Shown: positions 12,707 through 24,489 of the stretch, in pieces | Layout of the letters: each line of letters starts with the position of its first letter | How positions within the stretch are numbered: position 1 is the first letter of the stretch | From: Paramecium octaurelia | Taxonomy: Eukaryota > Ciliophora > Oligohymenophorea > Peniculida > Parameciidae | Assembly: GCA_905182995.1 (NCBI GenBank) | Contig: CAJJDP010000038.1 | Location: forward strand, 224,352-288,351 | DNA length: 64,000 nt | Reading direction: 5' to 3' | The notes under the pieces: model-generated | The model's database searches: none | The model's input: only the letters and a program-made list of their open reading frames with translations | Told to the model about the DNA's origin: nothing | Translations under genes and position numbers: made by a program

Positions 12707-13780
12707 ATGAATCAATAAAAAACGGAGAATGATTTAAATTAGTAACCTGGATTAGATTCCTTCCTTAAAACATGGTGGTAATCACATCTATTTGGAACAA
12801 AACTTATCTTGACAATTTCAACAATTTTTGGATTAATTGATTTATTTACACATTATGCCTTTGACATCCTGAGTAATTCCCCAGATTCAACAATGCCTTT
12901 TTAAATATAGAGATTGTTTTTTGCACATTTTGTTCATTGTATACTTCAATTTCATAATATTTTCTAGATTACAGTATTGATATGATATTAGCTATCATAT
13001 GCATTTCTAATAGATTGAAAGACTTTGAAAGCAAGAGTGGCACAGTTTAATTCCTTATCATAATTTTTATTGTAGGTTTTATCACTTAAGTATATAAACT
13101 AATAAAATTTTAGTCAATTTGCCTCCTATTACAATTTGTCTTATCATTTATTTACCCTCCCTTCTCTTACGCACCAGCCTATAGTTTATGGAACTTTGCC
13201 ATATTTTTCATTATTCAAGAGTATCAACTATCATTTTATTTAAAGTTGTCTTATGATACCTAATGGTCAAAGTAAATTCCTGATTTTTCCAATGTAACTA
13301 AAAAATAAATATTATCCGATTTTATTTGTTGCTCTCTTTAGTTTAATCCAGCAATCTTTGACTTTTATTAGCTCATCCATAGTGGCTGTCGTTTACTATA
13401 TATATTAGGAGAATTTTAACTTCTTGCCAGCAGTATTAACTCATTTTTATTAAGACCATTTAAAAAATCGAAAATGGAATAATATTTAAACATTTTATAG
13501 AAAAAATTGATTTTAAAAGAATTTCAAATTATTAAGATCAAATAGAATTGAGTGTTGATTCCAGAGATATACCATAGATTTAAACACCTCCTGCCAAGTT
13601 TAAATAATAGATTTATATTATAGATTAACAATTGAAGGGAGTGCTCCATTTCCTCCATCTCTTTTATTTCAAGAATTGAAGAAGCAATTGAATGCTAAAG
13701 GTGCCAAAACTCATGAGAGAGTATAAGAAGTGGAAGAATAAAAATAAATTGAATAAAAGACAGAGGAGTACGATTTATGA
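12707..13780 (+). CDS. Rhomboid-like polytopic membrane protein
   Basis: Hydrophobic segments alternate with short loops: LFGTKLILTISTIFGLIDLF, a segment around MILAIICISNRLKDFESKSG, then QFLIIIFIVGFI, SICLLLQFVLSFIYPP, LWNFAIFFIIQ and SSIVAVVYYIYQ. The RLKDFESKSGTVQF element resembles the R-x-FE-x-x-x-GS motif after TM2 in UBAC2-type rhomboid pseudoproteases (family knowledge). No GxSG catalytic serine is visible. The cytosolic tail is charged and ends KQIEQKTEEYDL. Four introns join the exons: 29 nt near 12939, 31 nt near 13339, 22 nt near 13429 and 26 nt near 13599. The stop (13778-13780) lies 3 bp from the stop of the convergent gene. Confidence 0.65.
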
Positions 13781-13783
13781 AAT

Positions 13784-14665
13784 TCATGTAAGTTTCTTTA
13801 TAATTTCATCGATATCTATCTTAGTTGATGCACTTCTTGCACTTTCTGAATCTATTTGCTTCTTTAATATTTTTTGAATAATATTCTCATATAAATTTTC
13901 GATGTCTTCAACACATTATTTAAATTTGGGATTCTCCAATTTGTAATATTGAATCAATTTGGAAAATAATTCTAATGGGCATGGTTCCTCTTTTTCATGT
14001 TCGTTAATTTAGAATGAGGAAAGCAACTCCAATTTTTTGTCAATGAACCCATTATTTATCATTGCCTTGATGACAATTGGTTGATCTAGGTTAAATTCCT
14101 AAGGGCAATCGGATCTTAACATTAGTTCCTCTGTTGCCAAACAAATCATATCGACAGATACAGCTAATACTTAACCAATTATTCTTAGCAACTTCGCCTA
14201 ATTAAATTTTGCTAAAGTCTATTGACTTAATTTTATTTCTGGTTAAATGCCATCAAGTGCATCTTCATATAATTTTTGAAATTAATCATATAAATTCTTG
14301 ACTTCTTCATTTTAACTCAACGCAAGACTTTATTCAACTTCATTTTAATCAAGATCTAACTTGCAAAGAATCATTTTTTATTTCTTATGAAAGAGAAGTT
14401 CTACTTCCTATTTAATTTTGATTAGAATTTCTTGATGATCTCCTTTGTATTCAATTCTCCACTATTTGACTATGTCTGATACTAAAAAAAAGTATACGAA
14501 TGATTAAGCCCTTAAATCCTTTATAAACTTGATTAATTTCTCATCACTAATAGTTTATGTAAGTTTAGGTTTTTGTTTCTTTTCAAAGACCTACCATATA
14601 TAAGCAGTCAAAGCTACAACACCCAATGTTCCAATTATTAAGGTTTTCTTTTAATCACCTAACAT
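13784..14665 (-). CDS. Membrane-anchored helical protein, 293 residues
   Basis: A single intronless frame starts MLGDQKKTLIIGTLGVVALT and gives an N-terminal transmembrane anchor of about 18 residues, followed by a soluble helical domain. The rest is leucine- and charge-rich with few aromatic residues and ends KIDIDEIIKKLT. No enzymatic motif is visible. The start is chosen because it is the first ATG with a continuous frame and places the hydrophobic anchor at residues 9-27. Topology (N-terminal signal anchor, organelle unknown) is inferred. The gene converges on the rhomboid-like gene with a 3-bp gap. Confidence 0.75.
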
Positions 14666-14802
14666 TAATAATTAAATTTAATTATGTAAAGTTTTATTTA
14701 TTAATATTGTCTGCATACCTGAGAAATTATTTGAATTTACTACAGGCATTGGTCAACTACATTGCTTAAAAGGGTAATTTCATTGATACATATATTTTTA
14801 TT

Positions 14803-15095
14803 TCAATAACCACACTAAATTGCAATCGATTTCATAAAATTTGTAAATAATCTAAATTTGGGAACTCTCTAAAATCTATTTCTACTTTCCTGCATACTGT
14901 TCTGATGTGATTCTTCATTTAGATAAGTTAATAACTAATTTTAATTAGATACAACGAATAGTACAGCTTTCATGTTCAATAAGATTTATTATATGTATAA
15001 TATACTTGCTATTTATCTAGATATCTTTAACTTTTTAATTTAATTCCACAATTGTTCTTATTGGAATATTTTAGATAATTCTTAAATTTTACTCA
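14803..15095 (-). CDS. Possible small gene of uncertain frame
   Basis: Two overlapping frames look coding between about 14800 and 15300. One starts at an ATG (15095) as MSKIQELSKIFQQEQLW and ends at TGA 14803-14805. The other contains LGRALIYYKSISDLKYN and TIRCIQLKL and, with a 23-nt intron near 14940, continues to IDFREFPNLDYLQIL, but it has no ATG. Either one is a short real gene or this is a decayed duplicate. The rest of 14666-15316 shows nothing else. Confidence 0.3.
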
Positions 15096-15316
15096 TAATA
15101 ATTACTGATCTCTGGCTTCTCTCTATTGTATTTTAAATCTGAAATTGATTTATAATAGATCAATGCTCTACCTAATTATTGGAGGTTGATCTTTTTAGTA
15201 TTAGTAATATTAGAATCTTTAATACTACTGGATAGAAATAAGTTAATTGAAGTAATTTAATAATTTAGTATTAGATTTTTATCTAGCAATAATAATATTA
15301 AATAATTATATAATAT

Positions 15317-16361
15317 CAATCCTTATTTAATAATCTATGCTTTTTAAAGTCGATCTCATAACCTTCCTACTCACTCTCCTCCTCAGGTTAATCAAAGATG
15401 ATAGTTTTATCACTTGGATATTTTTTATCATTCACTGTAATTTTCCCTCTTACAGTTTTTAATTTTGCTGATCTCTAAGTTACGACTGATTTGGGTTTCA
15501 TGTAAGCATTATTTAAGAAGAATTTGAAGTCTATCTCGGTTTAAACATCCTGTGAATCAGTGTACATTCTAAATTTGTAATCCATATCATCCAAGAATAA
15601 TTTCTTGTAGACCAAAAGTTCTTTGTTCTCCTTGATTGTAGGCTATAACCAATAATCAGGCATCAATTCCTCATCTGATTTAATAACATTCTATTAAATG
15701 CATCTTAAGTCATCCATGAACGAGATACAATTCAACAACAAGAAAAAGGTTTTCTTATTCATTCTTGGGGTAAGAATATCATACAATAAGGAGTAATCCC
15801 TCTCATCTTCCAATTACAAATAACAATTTAATAATATCTCTAATTGATCTGCCATTAATTTTAACCTATAAGTGAAATCATCCTCTCCCGTCAATTCCTT
15901 ACACTATAAAATCCTTCCTATAGATTAGCCTGGGAATTTAGCCAATCTTTTTCGGTAATCCATTTTATTTCTTATGAAAATCTGAATTCCTGCTAAAATT
16001 GTGTTCTTGTAAAATCTGTATAATCTGCTTACAAATTTGTGTCTTGAAATACTAAAAATCATAACTATAAGTAAAACCCTATCCCTGACACTTTTTAGAA
16101 CTCTGGTAATGCCAATCTGATTACTGATCTATATTTCATGGCTGTGGTGACCAATAATTTTAATTGTTCAGTGTTTAGACCAGGTCTTGGATTCATTATA
16201 TCTTGGTATATTGCTTTCAAAGTAAATGGAATTTCGATTTTTATATCATACATAGATTCTAACACTTTGGCAATTTCTGGCCATCTCTTTTGTCCACGTT
16301 CTTGAACCAATTATTTTAAAGTTTCTGCTATTTTTGGATTGTCTGTACACTTTTTTAGCAT
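15317..16361 (-). CDS. Hypothetical protein with SANT/Myb-like N-terminus
   Basis: The protein begins MLKKCTDNPKIAETLKQL and has a Trp-containing helical block (GQKRWPEIAKVLESMYD) reminiscent of a SANT/Myb helix, though with only one of the usual Trp residues. A 25-nt intron near 16062-16086 joins it to a basic region KFVSRLYRFYKNTILAG and IRNKMDYRKRLAKFPGQS. A conserved C-terminal part follows, with LLNCISFMDDL, PDYWLQPTIK and LKTVRGKITVNDKKYPSD, and an acidic tail. Without the intron the upstream TGA would overlap the next ATG, so the intron decides that this is one gene. A decayed partial paralogue lies at 37626-38026. Function unknown; nucleic-acid binding is only a guess. Confidence 0.75.
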
Positions 16362-16382
16362 TGTTTTAATTATATTATTAGA

Positions 16383-17641
16383 TTTCACTAGTGAAACACT
16401 ACTTACCTGCAAAATATTGGAATATTAAAAAAAAAAAGCATACAAAATATTTTACTTGGAAAAAATATCAACTCTTCAATATTCAATCAAACACTTTAAT
16501 TAATTAATTATTTTTATACTATTTTAATTTTATTTGTCCATCTAAAAATCCCTAATCTTTCAATGTTATAAAATTGAATTCAAAACATACTAGGATGATT
16601 TGAGATATTCTTCATATTCTTTTTAGAAATATAAATCAGAATGAATTCAATAATATCAATTTATAAAAGAAATTATTAAGTTTTATAAAATATTTCAAAA
16701 ATTATTTATGAAAAATAGAGTTCCCTTGAGAGAATAAAAGCCATTTGCCCATCTTTAATAAAAATAGGATATTAAAGAAGAGAAAGGACCTGCAAATTTT
16801 GTTGTCCCAGTTCAAACAACAAACAAAAGAAAATCAAATTTGCTCAATAATAAAGCATTTGTAGCAGCAATTAAAAAGGCTTGGCAAACTGGAAATTTGG
16901 CCCTGGTGCATTATGATTTATAGGATTTTCCTGATGAGATAATTAATATTGACACCATTAATTTGGAGGGCGAAGAATGGTGGTAGAAGTGTCCATTAAC
17001 AAAATTGGATTTAACCAATAATAATATTCAAGATATCCCTCTATATGATACGTAAACCTTTATTGTAAACTACTTAGATTATAAGAATTATAAGTGTTAA
17101 GACTGGGAAACAATAAAATTGGCAGATTTCATTTTGATTTGACAAAGCAATTTTAAAATTTGAAATCATTAACACTTCAAAACAATCAATTGATAGAATT
17201 CTCATGTCGTCTAGATTCCATAGTCGAATTAAATTTAGCAGATAATAAACTAACAGGAATTGACAACCTCTACTTCCCAAATTTAGAAATACTAGATATC
17301 TCCAATAATTAATTTGCACAACTTCCATCGTACTTACCTCCTTTGATCAAAAAGATATCTGCCATCGGAAATAAAATACAAGCAATCAAATAATCAGATT
17401 TAATAGAATGCAAGAAATTAGAAGACCTTCAATTGTCTAAAAATCAAATAGCATTCATAGAAGAAGGAGCATTTTACAATTTAATTCAATTACGAGTATT
17501 GGATTTGAAAGAGAACAAACTTAAGTATTTTACCCAGGAGTTACTTGGAGATAATCATGAGTGTTTAGACTCAATTCAGTTATCTTTTAATTAATTGGAT
17601 GTTTATAATTGCTATGTAGGAATTCAAAATTTATCAGTTCT
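16383..17641. repeat. First copy of a 1259-bp perfect direct repeat, ends at an N
   Basis: This block is repeated base for base at 17643-18901, with one N at 17642 between the copies. It holds the intergenic promoter and the first part of the LRRC40 gene. The copy ends exactly at the N, as expected for an unmerged contig overlap. Confidence 0.95.
16708..17641 (+). CDS. LRRC40 homologue, 5' fragment in duplicated copy
   Basis: This is identical to the first 934 bp of the gene at 17968 and stops abruptly at the N at 17642. It carries the N-terminal region and the first leucine-rich repeats. It is almost certainly not a separate gene but the end of one contig whose overlap with the next was not merged. 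Confidence 0.85.
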
Positions 17642-17642
17642 N

Positions 17643-18901
17643 TTTCACTAGTGAAACACTACTTACCTGCAAAATATTGGAATATTAAAAAAAAAAAGCA
17701 TACAAAATATTTTACTTGGAAAAAATATCAACTCTTCAATATTCAATCAAACACTTTAATTAATTAATTATTTTTATACTATTTTAATTTTATTTGTCCA
17801 TCTAAAAATCCCTAATCTTTCAATGTTATAAAATTGAATTCAAAACATACTAGGATGATTTGAGATATTCTTCATATTCTTTTTAGAAATATAAATCAGA
17901 ATGAATTCAATAATATCAATTTATAAAAGAAATTATTAAGTTTTATAAAATATTTCAAAAATTATTTATGAAAAATAGAGTTCCCTTGAGAGAATAAAAG
18001 CCATTTGCCCATCTTTAATAAAAATAGGATATTAAAGAAGAGAAAGGACCTGCAAATTTTGTTGTCCCAGTTCAAACAACAAACAAAAGAAAATCAAATT
18101 TGCTCAATAATAAAGCATTTGTAGCAGCAATTAAAAAGGCTTGGCAAACTGGAAATTTGGCCCTGGTGCATTATGATTTATAGGATTTTCCTGATGAGAT
18201 AATTAATATTGACACCATTAATTTGGAGGGCGAAGAATGGTGGTAGAAGTGTCCATTAACAAAATTGGATTTAACCAATAATAATATTCAAGATATCCCT
18301 CTATATGATACGTAAACCTTTATTGTAAACTACTTAGATTATAAGAATTATAAGTGTTAAGACTGGGAAACAATAAAATTGGCAGATTTCATTTTGATTT
18401 GACAAAGCAATTTTAAAATTTGAAATCATTAACACTTCAAAACAATCAATTGATAGAATTCTCATGTCGTCTAGATTCCATAGTCGAATTAAATTTAGCA
18501 GATAATAAACTAACAGGAATTGACAACCTCTACTTCCCAAATTTAGAAATACTAGATATCTCCAATAATTAATTTGCACAACTTCCATCGTACTTACCTC
18601 CTTTGATCAAAAAGATATCTGCCATCGGAAATAAAATACAAGCAATCAAATAATCAGATTTAATAGAATGCAAGAAATTAGAAGACCTTCAATTGTCTAA
18701 AAATCAAATAGCATTCATAGAAGAAGGAGCATTTTACAATTTAATTCAATTACGAGTATTGGATTTGAAAGAGAACAAACTTAAGTATTTTACCCAGGAG
18801 TTACTTGGAGATAATCATGAGTGTTTAGACTCAATTCAGTTATCTTTTAATTAATTGGATGTTTATAATTGCTATGTAGGAATTCAAAATTTATCAGTTC
18901 T
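17643..18901. repeat. Second copy of the 1259-bp repeat
   Basis: Identical to 16383-17641 and begins immediately after the N. It continues without a break into the rest of the LRRC40 gene, so this is the copy that belongs to the intact locus. Confidence 0.95.
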
Positions 18902-20382
18902 ACTCTTAAATAATAATAAAATCAAAGAATTGCATAAAGAAATCATAAACTTAAAAAATTTAAAGACTCTTGATATATCAAATAATGATTTGGGTGACTT
19001 ACCTTCTTAATTAGGATTTTTAGCATAATTAGTTAGAATTTAACTTGAGGGCAATCCATTAAAGTGCATTAGATCAAATATTCGAAGTGCCGGCGCTCTT
19101 CAATTAAAAAAGTATCTTCAATAAAGAACTGATGATGCTGCCAAATTGGAAGTGTAAGCAGACCCTAAGCTCAAATAATAATTATATTAGTCTAATAACA
19201 TATGGGAAGAATATTTAAGGAATTTCCTACATAAAGACGAATTAGCTATTAGACAAAAAAGTATCAATCAAATAGATAATTGTGTATTTCGATTGACTAA
19301 TCTGATCATCCTTGATTTTTCATAAAATAATATTGAAATGATCCCAGATCAAATCCAGTAATTAAGAAATCTAAAGAAGGTTAATTTTAATGAGAATAAA
19401 ATTACTTAAATATCCTTATATTTGTTCAATTTACCAGATTTGGTGGAATTGGAATTAAGATAAAATAAAATTCAATTCCTACCATCAAGAGAACAAGTCT
19501 ATTTACCTAATTGTAATTTTCTAATATTATTTTCATAGTAATTCATCTAGATCTTGGAAAAAACTTACTTTAAAGTATTCCTAACTTCATACCAGATTTA
19601 ACAAGATTAAGGAGATTGCTATTGGCATATAATTAAATTGATTCAATTGATATTTTACTATAGAAAGAATCGATATTAGAAGTACTTGATATTAGCAATA
19701 ATTCAATTGATTAATTAAACGATGTAAGTAATGTAGATAAATATAGGAAATCTATTTTAAAATGCCCAATTTATAGCATTTAAATCTTTAGAATAATAAT
19801 ATGAGGACATTTCCTACGATATTAGGTTTCATGTCTCTAAAAACATTACAAATTGATGGCAATCCAACAAAATTGATTAGCAGATAAATAATAGACAAAG
19901 GAACTGTTCACATTCTAGATTACTTGGCTAAGAAACATCCCTTAAATTAGATACCCCCTAAGATTCAACCTATCATCATAGAGGAAGCAGTGATAAATAA
20001 CTAATCCTAAATGTCTTAATAATAGTCTTTAAAATAAAGATAATCTAATTAGAATAGTAAATCATCTGCATCCTCATAGATGCTTGTAGAGGAACCAAGA
20101 TAATAGAGATAATATGAGCAATAATAAATAATATAGGAATAGCCTTAACAACAGTAATAAAGATAGCAATAATATGTTGATATCGGATAGCTGAGAATTG
20201 AATTTCAAAATCTTGAAATAAAGATTAAGTATATTGATTTTTGATTTAATTTTAGATAGTTGGAAAGAGAATTAAATGAAAACTTTTCATTAAATAAGTT
20301 CCAGATTTAAGAGAAAAGGAAAGTTTTATAGAGTCTTATGCTTTAAAGATCTGCTATATTATAATAAATTAATAGTTTTTGA
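17968..20382 (+). CDS. LRRC40: Leucine-rich repeat protein, LRRC40 homologue
   Basis: The N-terminus has the LRRC40 hallmarks: AIKKAWQTGNLALVHYDLQ, then EEWWQKCPLTKLDLTNNNI. Around 17-20 leucine-rich repeats of the LxxLxLxxNxL type follow in two blocks separated by a linker near 19130-19250. The last repeats read TLQIDGNPTKLI...IIDKGTVHILDYLAKK, matching the conserved end of the family. A Gln-rich stretch and a terminal coiled coil (QLERELNENFSLNKFQIQEK) are added here. Introns include 26 nt near 18313, 26 nt near 19512 (GTAATTTTC...ATAG), 23 nt near 19725 and 27 nt near 20229; the stop is TGA 20380-20382. LRRs act as a binding surface; the exact role of LRRC40 is not established. Confidence 0.9.
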
Positions 20383-20444
20383 TAAAAATGAACAAAAATT
20401 TATATAATTTATATTAAAATAATTAAAACTCGTTTTTGTGCGGA

Positions 20445-20780
20445 ATGATAAAAATAGGGGTGCTCTTAGTTATGATTAGCCTTGGTTAATGTTAGGATTT
20501 GTTGACATCAATAAAAAATTATGCAGATGGAATTGTTTCATCAAACATCACTCAAAAAATACTTATAGATTTTGCTCCATTATTATTGCCTTTAACAATA
20601 CTATCTATAATTTTGATATAAGTGATGAAGATTTGCTTCAAAAGACAAAAGTTTTATGATAAATTGCCTTAAAACGAATAATAAGCAAATATCCAAAAAG
20701 TTAAATTACCATTAAAACACAAAATCCAATTGTACTTTATGAGATATTATTGTTAATTTTTGAGATTATTTACACGTTGA
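20445..20780 (+). CDS. Small single-pass membrane protein with signal peptide, 111 residues
   Basis: The start MIKIGVLLVMISLGQCQD looks like a cleavable signal peptide with a Cys near the cleavage site. A short luminal segment with an N-glycosylation site (SSNIT) leads to a transmembrane helix ILIDFAPLLLPLTILSIILI, then a basic cytosolic tail rich in Lys and Arg. No intron is needed. It sits between the LRRC40 gene (62 bp upstream) and a convergent RING gene (37 bp). Family not recognised; type I topology is inferred. Confidence 0.6.
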
Positions 20781-20817
20781 TTTGTTATTTTATATTTAAC
20801 ATTAATTAATCTTAAAT

Positions 20818-22953
20818 TCAATACCAATAATTCTACTAAACCTGACTTTGATTACCATAAAATTAGTCATCCGATACATCACTCATTCCATCCTGATTGA
20901 ATGAATCATTCTCAAACATAATTTATTCCTATTGTTAATATTATTATAACTAAAATATAGTGTTATTAATTTACCTCTTTAGATTAACATTTTTTCATCA
21001 AATTTGATAAAGAATACGAATCATTCATATCAAAAGTGAAGGCACTACACCAAGAATCCAAGTTATCTTAAACTAAGTAATCATAACTTCTAATTTAACA
21101 ATAGCAAAGTTTAAATACTTCAGAGTAGTCCAGACCTATTGGGATATGGAAAATTTTTCAATAGAACTGGTATTGCCACCACATGCATATAAGTAATTGT
21201 TATAGAGGATTAGTTTATTTCTCAAATCCCTCCCCTCTGTCATCATACTAATAATCCTAATTGTTTGATTGCTTGTGTCAAAGACTTGTAAACTATTACT
21301 AAAACCTTGATTAGAACTTATAATAAGGATAAATGGGTATACCCTCCTCCTAAAATGAGAATTGAATTGTCGTCATAAGTGAGTGCTGCTGCATTACTAA
21401 ATCCTTACTTGAATTTGAATTCCAAAACCTTCCATTGATTATCTTTTACGGAATATCTCTCAATGGTGTTTTGTCTCTCTCTTCCATCGAATCCTCCAAA
21501 CACATAAATATATTTATTCAGGGCTGCAGCAGCAGCAAAAGCACATTTCTACTTTTAAAGTGGATCAATCATCTTCCATTCATCTGCAACCAAACTATAC
21601 TTCTCACAACAGGATAACATCTGTTTTGAAGTACCATCATAACTTATTAGATCATTTTTCTCAAATACCCTCCTAATGCATAAACATGTCCATCCAGATA
21701 AACACAAGCGTGTTCTTTTCGGGGATAGTACATACTCTTCAAAGCCTACTATTAAAATCCTTTGGATGGCGAAATCAACATAACATTTCTACTAACTCCC
21801 CCTCCAGTCATTATGATGTCTCCATTGGGCAAACTTGCAGCAGCAGCGTAATAATTGTAATCAAATGTATTCTACTAATTAATGATATCATACATTCGCC
21901 ATCTATCTATATTACCAATCATTTTTCTCGATGTTGTAAACTAAAATTTTATGTTTCTCTCCAAAATAGCATATCTAAGGATTTTAGAGTTCATTTTTGA
22001 ATTGACCGTATTTGAGAATTTCAATAATCAGGTTTTACTCAAAATATAATTTTGGTAATATTTTTAATTCACCTCCTTTCAATGATTTTAGTTACGCAAT
22101 ATCTCTATCCACAGATTCATCTAAATCATTAATCTCCTTGATGGGATCATTCCCTTTAAATACTTTTGTACTCTCTATATATTTCAAGCAATAGTACTTA
22201 ATTCATTATACTTTGACTCCAATTTCTCCAATAAGAGAGCCATATCAGTTAATAAGGATTGATTCATTACTAAATTCGATTCTATCTATTCACTTTCTAA
22301 ATTGAACATTTTTAGCAAATTATCTTTCAATTCTTTTCTCCTTTTTTCACACTTTTCAATTATTATATCAAATTAATCGTCAATTTATTAGATCTAATTT
22401 CTACTTTACAATATGTACCAATTTTATGTTATCAACTTCTAATTTCTCCTTACAATCATCAAAATCTTTTATCTATTTTTCCAGTGTCTCATATTGACTC
22501 CTTAGTTTTTATTGGATTCTCCCTACTCTATTAAGTTATAAAGATACTAATTTAAGCATTTGCTCAATACCAGAATGTTCATATTTAAAGAACTTATGTC
22601 CATAATGATCACTTATGCATTCTGTGCACATATCTTTTTAATCATCTTCGCAATAAAATTGTAATGGATGTTTAGAATGTATTGAGCATAGTTCAAATGA
22701 TTTTCTAATTGTTAATGGGTCCTTCTTACTATTCGTCTAAATGCCTTGAGGCCAAGTCCATAGCCACAAAATTCTTGCTTAGGTTATGAGGTTTCATATT
22801 AGGGTCATGTTTGGTCCTGCAAAGAGGGCATTCGATTCTTTTACTTACATTATACAATGTTTCAAGACATGGGGTGCAATACGTATGACCACAAAGAAGA
22901 TTTCTCGCAACTTTATCTTGAGCGTAGAATTCAAAACACATAGGACATTCCAT
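20818..22953 (-). CDS. RING / B-box / coiled-coil / kelch protein (TRIM-like E3 ligase)
   Basis: The N-terminal RING finger has CPMCFEFY, NLLCGHTYCTPCLETL and ECPLCRTKHD, with all eight zinc ligands. After a 25-nt intron near 22712-22736 a B-box 2 follows: CSIHSKHPLQFYC, DMCTECISDHYGHKFF. A coiled coil (YETLEKQIKDFDDCKEKL) and then kelch repeats follow, shown by AAAASLPNGDIIMTGGG, ACVYLDGHVYALGG, KYIYVFGGFDG and LILGGG. The C-terminus is acidic, ending GNQSQVQQNYWY. The RING plus B-box predicts ubiquitin ligase activity, with the kelch propeller binding substrates (inference). Not all introns in the kelch part are placed. Convergent with the small membrane-protein gene. Confidence 0.85.
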
Positions 22954-23393
22954 TTATAATATTTAATATTCTCATTATTGAATTAATTTTATTATAAAAT
23001 ATTTTATAATTTCTCAAGTTTCCATTATATATTTTTCATAAGAGATCTAAACTTCTTATTGTTGAAATAATTCAAAATTCTTTTAGTCTCCTCTTTTTTA
23101 TTGCAAAATTTAAATACAAATTTGGAACTTATAAGAATCAAATACAATTTCTATCTTTTTCATGCCAACGCTCTTCATACCTTTATTTACTCTTCTTTCC
23201 ATAATTATTATTCATTTGCTTTAATTCGTTTTTAATTTATTTAATAAACTGCACTAACAATTAGTAAAATCGATATTAATTAAGTTAGATCTTTATTTTC
23301 TTAATGTTCTGTCCAACCAGATATCATAATAAAGACTGCTCAATTTAACCAGATTAACAATAATAATAATTTGATTATGTTTGTATACTGAAA
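22954..23393. other. Intergenic region, no convincing gene
   Basis: About 440 bp upstream of the RING gene and downstream of the coiled-coil gene. A minus-strand frame starting MNNNYGKKSKQRYEERW near 23213 is open for only 25 codons before TGA and I could not extend it with a convincing intron. Confidence 0.4.
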
Positions 23394-24435
23394 TCAGAAT
23401 ATGTTACATGATTCACAACTTCTTGGTTTCTGTTTCTTAATTTTAAATGACCGAACAGATTCAATTTCATGATCTACTTAAGTGGTAAATTTAAAACCAG
23501 AATCAGTGACTACTCTTACATCATCTAAAGTGTCTATCCTTTGATGTTATTTTGGCTCAATCTAAAAATAAACATAAATCTATTACAATCTCGTCGATAA
23601 TCCGATTGGTTTCAATTTCTTTTTCTTAGAAGTTTGAAACAGAATTGTTATAGTAATGCTATTTTTAAGCTTCAAGTAATTCAATTTATTGCTATAGGGT
23701 TTACATTAGTTTTTTGTGACTAGTAGAATTTTTGAATTTTCGTTTTTTTGGTGGATCAGGAGTTTCAAGCATTGGATTTGTTTATGGATTTTGGTAAGTG
23801 ATTTCTTATTCTTATTCGATATCAATTTCTTGAGTATCTTATTTATATTGTTAAAGTTTTTCTAATAATTATAATCCTTGTTGTCTTTATTTTTGCAATT
23901 ATGATTAAATGTTTTCAATCTCATTTTGGAGTATTTCTAATTATTGCTAAGATTGTTTTTTTTCTTTTTGAGTCATTGTTTGTTTTTCTTAACAATAAAT
24001 TAATTCTGTTTTTAGTTCTTAGATATGATCATTGATTTCCTTATTCTTCAATTCTCTTTGGGTATTCTCCTCTTTGAATTATAAGACGAGTTCGGTGTGT
24101 CTTGTTTTCATTTCCTCAATATATTTGATTGAGGTCTAATTGCCCATGGACATACGATTTCTGAGATCCCTTGGAGTAGAATATTGTTGCGGAGTGGCTA
24201 CATAGCTTTTGGATCTTTCACTCATGACACTAGGAGACTTAGAATGGAATTGGAGAGGAGGGATTGGGACATAAGTAGAAGAGGGGTGATCTTATTATTT
24301 TTGTAGTTCTTTTTCTTAGAGTAAAATTTCTAATTGATCTATAATTTCGTGTGCTTTATCTAACTATTCCTAATAGTATCGAACTCTGGAATTGGGAGAG
24401 AGAGATGGAGATGGTGGTTAGAGATCAAAAATCAT
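23394..24435 (-). CDS. Coiled-coil protein
   Basis: The start MIFDLQPPSPSLSPNSR gives a proline/serine-rich head. A first short coiled coil (QEQLDKAHEIIDQLEILL) follows, then a Ser/Pro linker, then a long coiled coil from about residue 110 to 270 with regular heptads and many Gln encoded by TAA/TAG. A basic patch PPKKRKFKNS looks like a nuclear localisation signal. A 25-nt intron near 23549-23573 leads to IEPKQHQRIDTLDDVRVVTD and the end KPRSCESCNIF with a CxxC pair. No family recognised; a scaffold role is inferred. It ends about 440 bp from the RING gene start. Confidence 0.75.
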
Positions 24436-24489
24436 ATTTTAATTAATAAATGTACATGTATAATATAATGTATGTTTTTATTTGACTTT

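Noticed and set aside
16059-16062. Overlapping TGA/ATG suggesting two genes in 15317-16361
   Set aside because: A canonical 25-nt intron joins both parts in frame, giving one gene.
17074-18588. Identical minus-strand frames inside the LRRC40 region
   Set aside because: They are antisense to well-formed leucine-rich repeats and appear twice only because of the assembly duplication.
22961-23260. Possible small minus-strand gene starting MNNNYGKKSKQRYEERW
   Set aside because: It meets TGA after 25 codons. A second frame (KRILNYFNNKKFRSLM) runs on into the RING gene in a wrong frame. No intron joins them convincingly.
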